Shown: in pieces, positions 41,525 to 50,618 of the stretch
Numbering within the stretch: position 1 is the first letter of the stretch
How the letters are laid out: every line of letters begins with the position of its first letter
Source of the DNA: Nocardia wallacei
GTDB taxonomy: Bacteria > Actinomycetota > Actinomycetes > Mycobacteriales > Mycobacteriaceae
Direction of reading: 5' to 3'
NCBI RefSeq assembly: GCF_014466955.1
Contig: NZ_AP023396.1
Coordinates: forward strand, 2,976,001 to 3,040,000
Length of the DNA stretch: 64,000 nucleotides
Position numbers and translations under genes: made by a program
The notes under the pieces: generated by a model
Told to the model about the DNA's origin: nothing
What the model saw: only the letters and a program-made list of their open reading frames with translations
Database searches by the model: none

Positions 41525-43105
41525 ATGATGGAAAACCAAGTGCACACCTCGTCCGGCATCCCGCTGGATCCGGTCTACGGGCCGGACCATCGGCGCGGCG
41601 ACCCGCCCGCCCCGGGTGCCTATCCCTTCACCCGCGGCAACTTCGCGACCGGATACCGGGGGCGGCTGTGGACGTTCCGCCAGTACTCGGGGTTCGGTAC
41701 CGCGGAGGAGTCCAATCAGCGCTACCGCTACCTGCTCGAACAGGGCGGTACCGGCCTGTCGGTGGCGCTGGACCTGCCCACCCAGTGTGGTTACGACTCC
41801 GACGATCCCGAGGTGAGCGAGGAGGTCGGCCGCGTCGGCGTCGCCGTCGACACGCTCGCCGACGCCGAGGTGCTGTTCGACGGCATCCCGCTGGACAAGA
41901 TCAGCACCAGCTTCACCATCAACGGCACGGCCGCGATCCTGCTGGCGTTCTATGTGGCCGCCGCGGAGAAGAAGGGCGTGCCCCGGGCGAAACTCACCGG
42001 GACGATCCAGAACGACATTCTCAAGGAGTACGCCTCGCGCGGCACCTGGATCTGGCCGCCGGAGCCGTCGCTGCGGCTGATCGCCGACACCATCGAGTTC
42101 TGCGCGGCCGAGGTGCCGCGGTTCAACGCGATCTCGGTGGCGGGCGCGCACTTCCGCGACGCGGGCGCGAACGCGGTGCAGGAGATGGCGTTCACCCTCG
42201 CCGACGGAGTCACCTACTGCGACACCGTGATCGCGCGCGGCCGGATGACGATCGACCAGTTCGCCCCGCAGATCTCGTTCTTCTTCTACACCCACGGTGA
42301 TTTCTTCGAGGAGGTCGCGAAATACCGTGCGGGACGGCGTCGTTGGGCCACCATCGTGCGCGAGCGCTACGGCGCGGCTACCGACAAGGCGTCGATGTTC
42401 CGGTTCGGTTGCGTCGCCGGTGGCGCGTCGCTGTATGCGCCGCAGGCGCAGAACAATCTGGTGCGGGTGGCCTACGAGGCGATGGCCGCGGTGCTCGGCG
42501 GGGTGCAGTCGATGTTCACCGCCGCGTGGGACGAGCCGTTCGCGCTGCCGAGCGAGGAGTCGGCGACCCTGGCGCTGCGCACCCAGCAGATCCTCGCCTA
42601 CGAGACCGGGGTGACCCGGGTGGCCGATCCGCTCGGCGGCTCCTACTTCGTCGAGAGTCTCACCGATGCCACCGAGGCCGAGATCATCGCGATCATGCAC
42701 GATCTGGAGCAGCACGGTGGCATGGTGCGCTGCATCGAGGACGGTTATCTGCAGGGCCTGATCGCCGACGAGGCGTATCGGTTGCATCAGGCGGTGGAAT
42801 CCGGGGAGCACCCGGTGGTCGGGGTGAACCGCTTCGTCTCCGATGAGCCCGCACCCGACATCGGCACCTACGAACTCGACGCGGACGGCCGGGAGCGCCA
42901 GCTCAAACGCCTGGCCCGGGTGAAGGCGGATCGTGATTCGGCGGCGGTGCGCGCGGCGCTCGCCGACCTGTCGCGGGCCGCGGAGGGAGACGCCAATCTG
43001 ATGCATCATCTGATCGACTGCGCCAACGCCTACTGCACGGTCGGCGAGATCACCGCGGCGCTGAAATCGGTGTGGGGCGAATTCCAGCAGCCGGTGGTGT
43101 TCTGA
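41525..43105 (+). CDS. B12-dependent acyl-CoA mutase, large (substrate) subunit
   Basis: This 526-residue TIM-barrel large subunit of the methylmalonyl-CoA mutase family has YRGRLWTFRQYSGFGTAEESN, LPTQCGYDSDDPEV, LTGTIQNDILKEYASRGTW and AGAHFRDAGANAVQE. It lacks a B12 domain, which is encoded separately by the next gene, as in isobutyryl- and 2-hydroxyisobutyryl-CoA mutases. By eye alignment it keeps the methylmalonyl-CoA mutase residues Tyr (Y54, RQY; Phe or Ile in the other classes) and Arg (R172, SRGTW; Gln in ICM/HCM) that bind a carboxyacyl group, and the His (H209). It may therefore rearrange a dicarboxylic-type acyl-CoA. ATG 41525 or 41528. Confidence 0.87.
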   Translation: MMENQVHTSSGIPLDPVYGPDHRRGDPPAPGAYPFTRGNFATGYRGRLWTFRQYSGFGTAEESNQRYRYLLEQGGTGLSVALDLPTQCGYDSDDPEVSEEVGRVGVAVDTLADAEVLFDGIPLDKISTSFTINGTAAILLAFYVAAAEKKGVPRAKLTGTIQNDILKEYASRGTWIWPPEPSLRLIADTIEFCAAEVPRFNAISVAGAHFRDAGANAVQEMAFTLADGVTYCDTVIARGRMTIDQFAPQISFFFYTHGDFFEEVAKYRAGRRRWATIVRERYGAATDKASMFRFGCVAGGASLYAPQAQNNLVRVAYEAMAAVLGGVQSMFTAAWDEPFALPSEESATLALRTQQILAYETGVTRVADPLGGSYFVESLTDATEAEIIAIMHDLEQHGGMVRCIEDGYLQGLIADEAYRLHQAVESGEHPVVGVNRFVSDEPAPDIGTYELDADGRERQLKRLARVKADRDSAAVRAALADLSRAAEGDANLMHHLIDCANAYCTVGEITAALKSVWGEFQQPVVF

Positions 43106-43509
43106 TGACCGCGCCCGCCCGCGTGCTGGTGGCCAAGCCCGGGCTCGACGGGCACGACCGCGGCGCCAAGATCGTGGCCCGTACCCTGCGCGATGCCGGA
43201 TTCGAGGTGGTATACACCGGAATTCGGCAGCGCGTGGAGGACATCGTGTCGATCGCGCTGCAGGAGGACGTGGCCGTGGTGGGCCTGAGCATCCTCTCCG
43301 GCGCGCACCTCGCGCTGACCACACGGGTGGTGGACGCGCTGCGCGCCGCCGGGGCCGCCGACATCGCCGTCGTCGTGGGCGGCACCATACCGCAGGCCGA
43401 TGTGCCGAAGTTGCTGGAATGCGGTGCGGCAGCCGTCTTTCCGACGAGCACCCCGCTGGAGACGCTCGTCGGCGAGATTCGCGCCCTCACCGGGAGCGCC
43501 GCGCCGTGA
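43105..43509 (+). CDS. B12-binding small subunit of acyl-CoA mutase
   Basis: The 134-residue protein is a stand-alone cobalamin-binding domain. It carries the D-x-H-x-x-G motif at residues 15-20 (DGHDRG) that supplies the His ligand to cobalt, plus VVGLSILSGAH near 66 and VVVGGTIPQAD near 92. It pairs with the 41525 product to form the active mutase. Its ATG overlaps the large-subunit stop by one base (TGATG), so the subunits are made together. Confidence 0.92.
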   Translation: MTAPARVLVAKPGLDGHDRGAKIVARTLRDAGFEVVYTGIRQRVEDIVSIALQEDVAVVGLSILSGAHLALTTRVVDALRAAGAADIAVVVGGTIPQADVPKLLECGAAAVFPTSTPLETLVGEIRALTGSAAP

Positions 43510-43636
43510 GCGGGGGCGGTCCGAGGCGTAGCCGGAACTGCCACCTGCGCAACGTATTTCGCGGCCCGGTGCCGCGAGCCGACCGCCGCGGCGCCATGTC
43601 CGGGCGCAACAGGCATCTACGCGATCTGGAGGACAT

Positions 43637-44593
43637 GTGCGCATCGGAGTGATGATCGGGCCGGAGAAGGGGGACTCCGCGCGCAAGCTGGACCGGATGC
43701 TCCGCGATATCGAGTGGGCCGAGTCGGCGGGGCTGTCGACGGCCTGGATCCCGCAGATACCCACCGATTTCGACGCCTTGATCACGATCGCGGCGATGGG
43801 GCTGCGCACCTCGCGCATCGAGTTGGGCACCGCCGTGGTGCCGTTGCAGGCGCAACATCCGATAGCACTCGCGCGCCAGGCGCTTTCGGCGCAGGCGGCT
43901 ACCGGGGGACGGCTGGCGCTGGGCGTCGGGCCCTCCCATCACTGGATCGTCCGCGACATGCTGGGCCTGCCCTACGACAAGCCCGCCGCCTACACCCGCG
44001 ACTATCTCGAGGTGCTGCGCGCCGGGCTGACCGGTCCGGGGTCGGTGGACGTGGAGAATGCGACGTTCACGGTGCACAATCCGCTCGACCTGGGGCCGGT
44101 GGGCCCGGTGCCGGTGCTGGTGGCCGCCCTGGGCCCGGTGATGTTGCGCATCGCGGGGGAGCAGGCCGACGGCACCGTGCTGTGGATGGCCGACGAGCGC
44201 GCCATCTCCGAGCACGTGGTCCCGAAGATCACCAAGGCGGCCGCCGACGCGGGCCGTCGGGCGCCGCGGGTGGTCGCCGGACTACCGGTGTGCCTGTGCG
44301 AGCCGGGGCGGGTGGACGAGGCGCGGGCGCGAGCGAACCGCATTCTCGGCGAGGCCGAGGTGTCGCCGAACTATCAGCGGCTGCTCGAGCAGGGCGACGC
44401 CCGCGACATCGGTGACCTGTGTCTGGCCGGCAGTGAGACCGAGATCGCGGCCGGGCTGCGGCGCTATGCCGACGCGGGCGCCACCGACATCTCGGTGCGG
44501 CTGCTGCCGATCGGCGACAACCGCGACGAGCTCGTGGCGTCCAAGCGGCGCACCCGGGAACTGATCGCGGGCTTGGCGCACGAACTGCGTTGA
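43637..44593 (+). CDS. F420-dependent LLM-class oxidoreductase
   Basis: This is a 318-residue TIM barrel of the luciferase-like family: IGVMIGPEKGDSARKLDRML at the start, IELGTAVVPLQAQHPIALARQ near 68, LALGVGPSHHWIV near 95 and PVLVAALGPVMLRIAGEQADG near 155. These marks fit the F420-using LLM subgroup, typically acting as reductases or dehydrogenases. The start is GTG 43637 behind GGAGGACAT. It lies 127 bp after the mutase small subunit and upstream of a CoA-transferase. Confidence 0.88.
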   Translation: MRIGVMIGPEKGDSARKLDRMLRDIEWAESAGLSTAWIPQIPTDFDALITIAAMGLRTSRIELGTAVVPLQAQHPIALARQALSAQAATGGRLALGVGPSHHWIVRDMLGLPYDKPAAYTRDYLEVLRAGLTGPGSVDVENATFTVHNPLDLGPVGPVPVLVAALGPVMLRIAGEQADGTVLWMADERAISEHVVPKITKAAADAGRRAPRVVAGLPVCLCEPGRVDEARARANRILGEAEVSPNYQRLLEQGDARDIGDLCLAGSETEIAAGLRRYADAGATDISVRLLPIGDNRDELVASKRRTRELIAGLAHELR

Positions 44594-44663
44594 GCCACAA
44601 GCTTAACCATGGCCGGACCGTGCGGATGCCGCGCCGCATCCGGATGGCGGTGAAGGAGGAGCT

Positions 44664-45746
44664 GTGGGGTCGGACATGCCCGGAACCGATCGGGAGCGGC
44701 ACGGCGGGACCGGCTCCGGCCCGCTGGCCGGGGTGCGGATACTCGAGGTCGGCACCATGCTGGCCGGGCCGTACGCGACCATGATGCTCGCCGATCTGGG
44801 TGCGGAGGTCACCAAGCTGGAACCGGCGGGCGGGGATATCTCCCGCAAGGTGAGCGACAGCTATTTCGCGAGCCTCAATCGCGGCAAGCGCAGCATCCGC
44901 ATCGAGTTGGACAGCGAGCCGGGGCGATCGCGGCTGGGCGAGTTGGTGGCGCGATCGCATGCGCTGCTGGTGAACTTGAAGCCGTCGGCGATCCGGCGGC
45001 TCGGGCTCACCTATGACGCGTTGCGGCGATACAACGAACGGATCGTCTGTGTCGCCATCACCGGCTACGGTCTGCACGGCGGCGACGATCCGGCGTTCGA
45101 CTACGTGATCCAGGCGGCGGCCGGAATCGCCGCGCTCACCGGCGATCCCGCGGGGCCGCCGACGCTGCCGGGGTACTCGTCGGCGGACAACTCGACCGGG
45201 CTCACCGCGGCGCTGGGCCTGCTCGCGCAGATCGTCTCCGGCCGCGGCGGGCAGATCGACGTCTCGCTGTACGAGGTGATGCTCTCGCAGCTGAACTATC
45301 ACGCCGCCGCCTACCTCAACGACGGCAAGCGGCCGCAGCGGCGTCCCTTCGGCGCGCACTCGTATTACGTTCCCGCCCAGATATTTCCGACTGCCGCAGG
45401 GTTTCTGGCGCTGTTCGTCACGCATGACGGCTTCTGGAAGACCTTCGCCGCCGAGGCCGGAGTGGCGGGCTTCGAGCTGATGGCCGATCGGGTGTCGCGT
45501 CGCGACGAAGTCCTGGCCGCCGTCACCACCGCCCTCGCCGCCGACACCGCGACCCGCTGGGAAGCCCGCCTGCGCCCCCTCGGCATCCCCGCCGCCGCCG
45601 TGCGCGACCTGCCCGACGCCCTCGACACCAGCCCGGAGGCCGTGATCACCGCGGGCGGATACCGCCTGGTAGGCAACCCGATTCGCGTCGCGGGCTACGA
45701 ACCCGAGTACGGCCCGCCGCCAGAGCTCGGCGAGCACGGACGCTGA
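44664..45746 (+). CDS. Type III (CaiB/BaiF) CoA-transferase
   Basis: The 360-residue protein is a normal-length single-domain CoA-transferase. It has LAGVRILEVGTMLAGPYATMMLADLGAEVTKLE, the catalytic Asp in PAFDYVIQAAAG (about residue 144) and GRGGQIDVSLYEVML. It probably activates the pathway substrate by moving CoA from another thioester. Unlike the double protein at 25468, it keeps the Asp. The start is GTG 44664 behind AAGGAGGAGC. It ends convergent with the reductase at 45798. Confidence 0.9.
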   Translation: MGSDMPGTDRERHGGTGSGPLAGVRILEVGTMLAGPYATMMLADLGAEVTKLEPAGGDISRKVSDSYFASLNRGKRSIRIELDSEPGRSRLGELVARSHALLVNLKPSAIRRLGLTYDALRRYNERIVCVAITGYGLHGGDDPAFDYVIQAAAGIAALTGDPAGPPTLPGYSSADNSTGLTAALGLLAQIVSGRGGQIDVSLYEVMLSQLNYHAAAYLNDGKRPQRRPFGAHSYYVPAQIFPTAAGFLALFVTHDGFWKTFAAEAGVAGFELMADRVSRRDEVLAAVTTALAADTATRWEARLRPLGIPAAAVRDLPDALDTSPEAVITAGGYRLVGNPIRVAGYEPEYGPPPELGEHGR

Positions 45747-45753
45747 ACGCGGC

Positions 45754-45785
45754 CCGGCCCTCCTTCCCGTGGTGGTGGGGGCCGG
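45754..45785. terminator. Hairpin between convergent genes
   Basis: CCGGCCC (45754-45760) and GGGCCGG (45779-45785) form a 7-bp stem with an 18-bp loop between the convergent CoA-transferase and reductase genes. It is a plausible bidirectional terminator, though the loop is long. Confidence 0.4.
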
Positions 45786-45797
45786 CCGGGCGGATGG

Positions 45798-46841
45798 CTA
45801 CTCGTCGTAGTTCACCGTGATGGAGTCGGTGTCGGGGACGGCCTGGCAGGTGAGGACGTAGCCTTCGGCCAGTTCGTCGTCGGTGAGGGCGTTGTTCTGG
45901 CGGAGGGTGGCGCTGCCCTCGGTGACCTTGGCTATGCAGGTGGCGCAATTGCCCTGTTCGCAGGAGAAGGGAGGCGCCAGGCCGGCGCGGCGGGCGCTTT
46001 CCAGGAGGGTTTCGCCGTCCTTGCGAGGGACGTTGTTCTTCCTGCGGTTCAGTTTGATCGTCACGGTGCCCGCCTCGGCGGGCGAGACCTGTTCGGCAGC
46101 AGGAGGATTCGCGGCGGCGGCCTGCTGGGGTGTTTCGCCCTCCGGAAGCGGCGGCGGTGCGCCGAAGCGCTCGCTGTACACCAGGCCGGGGCCCGGCACC
46201 GCCAGCTCGACCATCTCCATGAACGGTTCCGGGCCGCAGATGTAGGCGTCGGCGTGGGCGTCGTCGGCGACGAAGGCGCGGACGGCCGCGGCGTCGAGGA
46301 AGCCGCGATCCGCGTCGAGGTGCCGGACCACCTCCAGCCGGCCCGGGTACTGCCGCGCCAGCTCGGCCAGGGTCGTCTCGAAGATCATCGAATCGGCGTC
46401 GCGGTCGGCGCACAGCAGCCGGACGCGCCGCGCGGTGGTGGCCAGGGCGCACTTGGTCAGCGACATGATCGGAGTGATCCCGCTGCCGCCGCTGAACCCG
46501 AGCAGCGGCACCTCGGTCTCGCGCAGGCAGAACCGGCCCGCCGCACCGGACATCTGGATCACGTCGCCCTCGGCGAGGTTGTCCAGCATCCAGTTCGACA
46601 CCTTGCCGCCCGGAACGCGTTTGACCGTCGTCATCAGCTCGTCGTCGGTCTCCGGCGCACTGGACATGGAATAGGAGCGGAAGAGCGCGGTGCCGTCCAC
46701 GGGCACCCGGAAGGTGCAGAACTGCCCGGCGCGGTAGGTGATCGGCCCGTCGTGCGGGGCGAGCACGAACGTGCGGGCGTCCACGCTCTCCTTGACGATC
46801 CGGGTCACGGTCGCCGACTGGAACATCGAGGGTCTCGCCAT
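45798..46841 (-). CDS. FAD/2Fe-2S NAD(P)H reductase (KshB/PaaE-like)
   Basis: This is a 347-residue oxygenase reductase. The FAD domain has RSYSMSSAPE near residue 57, the NAD(P) domain GGSGITPIMSL near 120, and the C-terminal plant-type ferredoxin has the CEQGNCATC cluster motif with a final Cys in VLTCQAV. This domain order fits reductases of two-component Rieske oxygenases such as KshB. It is the best candidate electron donor to the Rieske enzyme at 58743. ATG 46841 was chosen because AGGAGG lies 9 bp upstream; the earlier ATG at 46850 abuts it. A GAGAAT box is upstream. Confidence 0.9.
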   Translation of the reverse strand: MARPSMFQSATVTRIVKESVDARTFVLAPHDGPITYRAGQFCTFRVPVDGTALFRSYSMSSAPETDDELMTTVKRVPGGKVSNWMLDNLAEGDVIQMSGAAGRFCLRETEVPLLGFSGGSGITPIMSLTKCALATTARRVRLLCADRDADSMIFETTLAELARQYPGRLEVVRHLDADRGFLDAAAVRAFVADDAHADAYICGPEPFMEMVELAVPGPGLVYSERFGAPPPLPEGETPQQAAAANPPAAEQVSPAEAGTVTIKLNRRKNNVPRKDGETLLESARRAGLAPPFSCEQGNCATCIAKVTEGSATLRQNNALTDDELAEGYVLTCQAVPDTDSITVNYDE

Positions 46842-46878
46842 GAACCGCATCCTCCTGGTAGGTAGATTCTAGTACTAT

Positions 46879-46893
46879 GAGAATTATATTCTC
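46879..46893. promoter_or_regulatory. GAGAAT-N3-ATTCTC box, reductase/ACAD divergent region
   Basis: TGAGAAT-TAT-ATTCTCA is a perfect palindrome, also extended by T/A on each side (17 bp). It is 37 bp upstream of the reductase and 57 bp upstream of the acyl-CoA dehydrogenase. Confidence 0.88.
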
Positions 46894-46950
46894 ACCTATG
46901 AGACGAGATCTCTCAAACATGTTCCCGAGCCGATCTCCCCGAGGAGCGCC

Positions 46951-47853
46951 ATGGATGTCCGTCTGACCAGCGAACAGCGCCAATTGCGCGACGCCGCCGC
47001 CAAATTGGCCGACGACCTGGGCCCCGGCGCGGTCGCCGGCCTCGATGACGAGACCCGTCGGGCGCGGCTGGAGCGGGCGGTCGCGACGGCGGGCTGGCGC
47101 GAGCTGCGCAGCGACGGCGCGTCCGGGGTCGAGATGGCGATCGTGGCCGAGGAATTCGGCCGTGGGCTGGTCGACGTCGCCTTCCTCGGTCCTGCGCTGG
47201 TCGACGGGCTGCCGGGGCGGTCCGGCGAGGGGCGCGGCTGGACCCTCGCCGTCGGCGGTCGGGCGATCGACTCGCGGGGCAGCGATCATGCGGTGATCGT
47301 GGACGGCACCCGGATCCGGACCGCTGCCGTCGGTGCGGCGCTGCCCGGGACCGACCTGACCCGGCAGACGGCCGCGCTCACCGTCGAATCGGAGACCGTC
47401 GCCGAACTCGCGGCCGACGACGCCACTCGCTGGCATGCCCTGGCCGTCACCGTGACCACGGCCGACCTGCTCGGTGCCGCCCGCGGCGCGCAGCACCTCG
47501 CCGTCGACTACGCCAAGGTCCGCGAACAGTACGGCGCCACCATCGGCTCGTATCAGGCGGTGGCGCATCTGCTCGCCGAGAACCAGGCCCTGATCGAGGG
47601 CGCGATCAGCGTGCTGCGGCACGCGGCATGGGCGGTCGACGAATTGGACCCCGCCGGGGCGTTGCGGGCCGCGCGGGTCGCGAAGGTCTACACCGCGCGG
47701 ATGGCCCGCGCGGTCTGCGAGGCGTCGATCCAGGTGCACGGCGGCATCGGCAACACCTGGGACTGCCTCGCGCACGTGTATCTGCGGCGGGCGCTGGTCT
47801 CGACCGAGCTGTTCCCCGCCCGTCTGAAGGAGATCGATCTTGGACTTTCGTGA
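46951..47853 (+). CDS. Acyl-CoA dehydrogenase, short subunit of a heteromer
   Basis: This 300-residue ACAD-like protein is about 80 residues shorter than homotetrameric ACADs. It keeps a C-terminal helical domain with KVREQYGATIGSYQAVAHLLAE and VHGGIGNTWDCLAHVYLRRAL. Its overlap with the next ACAD gene (14 bp) and the shortened N-terminus suggest an alpha2-beta2 heterotetramer as in the steroid-degradation FadE pairs of mycobacteria. ATG 46951 is behind GAGGAGCGCC. It is controlled by the GAGAAT box. Confidence 0.87.
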   Translation: MDVRLTSEQRQLRDAAAKLADDLGPGAVAGLDDETRRARLERAVATAGWRELRSDGASGVEMAIVAEEFGRGLVDVAFLGPALVDGLPGRSGEGRGWTLAVGGRAIDSRGSDHAVIVDGTRIRTAAVGAALPGTDLTRQTAALTVESETVAELAADDATRWHALAVTVTTADLLGAARGAQHLAVDYAKVREQYGATIGSYQAVAHLLAENQALIEGAISVLRHAAWAVDELDPAGALRAARVAKVYTARMARAVCEASIQVHGGIGNTWDCLAHVYLRRALVSTELFPARLKEIDLGLS

Positions 47854-48928
47854 TTCCCCGCAGGAGGCCGAGTTCCGGGCGCGGCTGCGCGCCTGGCTGG
47901 CCGAGACGGCGGGCCGGTTCCCCACCTCCGGTGACGAATACTGGGCGCGGCAGGGCGAATGGCATCAGGCGTTGTACGCGGCGGGCTTCTTCGGCTCGTC
48001 CTGGCCGAAAGAGTTCGGCGGGCACGAACTTCCGCCGGTGTACGACGTGATCGTGGACGAGGAACTGGCCATCGCCGGTGCCCCGCCGCGGCCCAGTCTC
48101 GGCTACCTGGTGCAGGGCCTGGGCCGGCACGGCAGCAAGGAACTGCAGCGACGGTTCCTGCCCGGCATGATCAACGGCACCGAGCGCTGGTGCCAGGGCT
48201 TCAGCGAACCCGGCGCGGGCTCGGACCTGGCGTCGCTGACGACCACGGCCACCCGCGACGGCGACGACTACGTGGTGCACGGCCACAAGATCTGGACCAG
48301 CTACTCCGACGTGGCGGACTGGTGCCTGCTGCTGGCCCGCACCGATCCGGAAGCGCCACGGCACAAAGGTATCTCGGCGTTCATCATCGTTATGAAGCAG
48401 CCCGGCGTCGAGCAGCGGCCGCTGCGCATGATCAGCGGCGTCACCCGTGAATTCGGGCAGGTGCGCTTCGACGGCGCGCGGGTGCCCGCCGATCGGATGG
48501 TCGGCGCGCCCGGTGACGGCTGGAAACTCGCCATGACCGTCGTCGGGCACGAGCGCGAGCCCGCCACCCTGGGCTACGCGGCCCGTTACGGAAAACTGGT
48601 GCGGCAGTTGGCCGCCCGGCTCGACGGCCCCCCGCCGGACGATCTGGCGTGGGCGGCCGTGCAGACCGAGATGTTGCGGCTGCACGTGCGCCGGCGGCTG
48701 TCCGAGCAACTGGACGGCGTGGTGCACGGCCCCGACGGCTCCCTGGACAAACTCCTCATGACCTGGGTGGACCAGTCGGTTGGCCACGCCGCCCTGGCGG
48801 TCACCGGCACCGCCGACCCGGAGCTGCTCGGCAGCTACTTCTACAGCCGCGCGCAGAGCGTCATGGGCGGCACCTCGCAGATCCAGAAGAACATCATCGC
48901 CGCCCGCATCCTGGGACTAGGAGTCTGA
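47840..48928 (+). CDS. Acyl-CoA dehydrogenase, partner subunit
   Basis: The 362-residue ACAD has LDFRDSPQEAEFRARLRAWL at the start, WPKEFGGHELPPV near 55, QGFSEPGAGSDLASLTT near 125 (FAD/CoA loop) and VMGGTSQIQKNIIAARILGLG at the end. It introduces an alpha,beta double bond into an acyl-CoA. The start is a TTG at 47840 inside the previous gene, coupled by a 14-bp overlap. With its partner it probably forms a heterotetramer that prefers a bulky ring-bearing acyl-CoA. Confidence 0.9.
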   Translation: MDFRDSPQEAEFRARLRAWLAETAGRFPTSGDEYWARQGEWHQALYAAGFFGSSWPKEFGGHELPPVYDVIVDEELAIAGAPPRPSLGYLVQGLGRHGSKELQRRFLPGMINGTERWCQGFSEPGAGSDLASLTTTATRDGDDYVVHGHKIWTSYSDVADWCLLLARTDPEAPRHKGISAFIIVMKQPGVEQRPLRMISGVTREFGQVRFDGARVPADRMVGAPGDGWKLAMTVVGHEREPATLGYAARYGKLVRQLAARLDGPPPDDLAWAAVQTEMLRLHVRRRLSEQLDGVVHGPDGSLDKLLMTWVDQSVGHAALAVTGTADPELLGSYFYSRAQSVMGGTSQIQKNIIAARILGLGV

Positions 48929-48930
48929 CC

Positions 48931-49698
48931 ATGTACGACCTGCCGGACGTCGTCGACGTCCAGTCCGACGGCCCGATCCGGATCATCACCCTGAATCGGC
49001 CGGACGCGCTCAACGCCGTGAACGACGACCTGCACACCGGCCTGGCGCGGCTGTGGCCGCGGCTCGGCGACGACCGCGAGGCCCGCGTCGCGGTGCTCAC
49101 CGGAGCGGGCAGGGCATTCTCCGCCGGGGGCGATTTCGCGTATCTGGCCGAGCTGAGCCGGGATTCGCAGCTGCGGGCGAAGACGATCGCGCACGGCCGC
49201 GACATCGTGCTCGGCATGGCGCGGTGCCGGGTGCCGGTGATAGCGGCGGTGAACGGACCGGCCGTCGGGCTGGGCTGCAGCCTGGTCGCGCTGAGCGACA
49301 TCGCCTACATCGCCGAGACGGCGTATCTGAAGGACCCGCATGTTCAGGTGGGCCTGGTCGCCGCCGACGGTGGCCCACTGACCTGGCCGCTGCACACCAG
49401 CCTGCTGCTGGCCAAGGAGTACGCGCTCACCGGCGCGAAGATCGAGGCCGCGCGGGCGCGGGAGATGGGCCTGGTGAACCATGTGGTCGCCGACCCGCTG
49501 TCCGAAGCGCTGGCGTGTGCGAAACGCATCCTCGAGCTGCCTCGGCAAGCGGTGGAGAGCACCAAGCGGCTGCTGAATCTGCACCTGGAACGGGCGGTGC
49601 TGGCGACCTTGGACTTCGCCACGACCGCTGAGGACCTGTCGTTCCAGACCGAGGACTTCCGGGCGGTGATCGGCAAGCTGACCGCGGGTAAGGAGTAA
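48931..49698 (+). CDS. Enoyl-CoA hydratase/isomerase
   Basis: This 255-residue crotonase-fold enzyme has IRIITLNRPDALNAVNDDL, AFSAGGDFAYL near residue 63 (first oxyanion loop) and AVNGPAVGLGCSLVALSD near 103 (second loop). LKDPHVQVGLVAADGG near 132 carries an Asp where hydratases often have Glu. It hydrates or isomerises the ACAD product. It starts 2 bp after the ACAD stop, in one operon with both ACAD genes. A terminator follows. Confidence 0.88.
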   Translation: MYDLPDVVDVQSDGPIRIITLNRPDALNAVNDDLHTGLARLWPRLGDDREARVAVLTGAGRAFSAGGDFAYLAELSRDSQLRAKTIAHGRDIVLGMARCRVPVIAAVNGPAVGLGCSLVALSDIAYIAETAYLKDPHVQVGLVAADGGPLTWPLHTSLLLAKEYALTGAKIEAARAREMGLVNHVVADPLSEALACAKRILELPRQAVESTKRLLNLHLERAVLATLDFATTAEDLSFQTEDFRAVIGKLTAGKE

Positions 49699-49710
49699 TC
49701 CACGCGGGAA

Positions 49711-49740
49711 GGTCCCGGAACCGCGCGTCGTTCCGGGACC
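49711..49740. terminator. Strong bidirectional hairpin terminator
   Basis: GGTCCCGGAAC and GTTCCGGGACC are perfect 11-bp arms with an 8-bp loop. It lies 12 bp after the hydratase stop and before the convergent SDR gene. Confidence 0.75.
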
Positions 49741-49815
49741 CCGCCGTTGCTCCGGGGACTCCGCAGCTGTGCCGAGTGCCGTACCCGTGCGGCGGACGTG
49801 TCCGGAGGCGCGGAA

Positions 49816-50580
49816 TTACTTGGGGGGGAAGCGGAGTGCGCCGTCGAGCCGGATGACCTCGCCGTTGAGGTAGTCGTTCTCGATGATCGAGGTGGCCAGC
49901 TCGGCGTACTCCTTCGAGCGGCCCATGCGCTTGGGGAAGGGCACCTGCGGGGCCCAGTAGGCCTCGAGTTTGTCGGCCGCCTGGCCGTAGGCGGGGGTGT
50001 TCACTGTGCCGGGCGCGATCGTCACCACCCGGATGCCCAGCGGCGACAGGTCGCGGGCCGCGACCAGGGTCATGCCGACCACGCCGCCCTTGGCCGCCGA
50101 ATAGGGGATCTGGCCGGTCTGGCCCTCGAACGCGGCGATGGAGGCGGTGTTCACGATCACCCCGCGGGCGCCCTCCGCCAGCGGCTCGGTCTTGGCGATC
50201 GCGGCGGCCGTCAGGCGCAGCACGTTGAACACCGCGGTCAGATAGAACTCGATCGTGGTGCGGAAACCCTCGAGCGGCAGCGGCGAGCCGTCCTTGCCGA
50301 CCAGCCTGCCGCCCGTCGCCGGGCCGCCGTGCGTGTCGACCGAGATGCGCAGCGGGCCGAGGGATTCCGCCTCCGCGACGGCGGCGAGCACCGAATCCTC
50401 GTCGGTGGCGTCGGTGTGCACGTAGCGGATACCCAGCTCGGTCTCCAGCTGTCGGCCCTTCTCGTCGGCGACGTCGGCGACCACCACCTTCGCCCCGGCG
50501 GCGTGCAGGCGTCGCACCGTGGCCTCGCCCAGGCCACCGGTGCCGCCGACTACGAGGGCGGAGCTTCCACTTATCTGCAT
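49816..50580 (-). CDS. Hydroxyacyl-CoA-type short-chain dehydrogenase
   Basis: This 254-residue SDR resembles 3-hydroxy-2-methylbutyryl-CoA dehydrogenase (type 10 HSD): LVVGGTGGLGEATVRRLHAAG near residue 9, DTHGGPATGG, NTASIAAFEGQTGQIPYSAAKGG with catalytic Ser, Tyr and Lys near 145-163, and VIRLDGALRFPPK at the end. It would oxidise the beta-hydroxyacyl-CoA made by the hydratase and feed the thiolase next door. It is divergent from that thiolase with a GAGAAT box between. Confidence 0.9.
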   Translation of the reverse strand: MQISGSSALVVGGTGGLGEATVRRLHAAGAKVVVADVADEKGRQLETELGIRYVHTDATDEDSVLAAVAEAESLGPLRISVDTHGGPATGGRLVGKDGSPLPLEGFRTTIEFYLTAVFNVLRLTAAAIAKTEPLAEGARGVIVNTASIAAFEGQTGQIPYSAAKGGVVGMTLVAARDLSPLGIRVVTIAPGTVNTPAYGQAADKLEAYWAPQVPFPKRMGRSKEYAELATSIIENDYLNGEVIRLDGALRFPPK

Positions 50581-50618
50581 GTGATAATCCTATCTTGCAA
50601 CTACGGCTCTCCTATTGA

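Noticed and set aside
41525..43105. Isobutyryl-CoA mutase assignment for the split mutase
   Set aside because: The split architecture fits, but the Tyr and Arg positions agree with a carboxyacyl substrate, so the specific name was not used.
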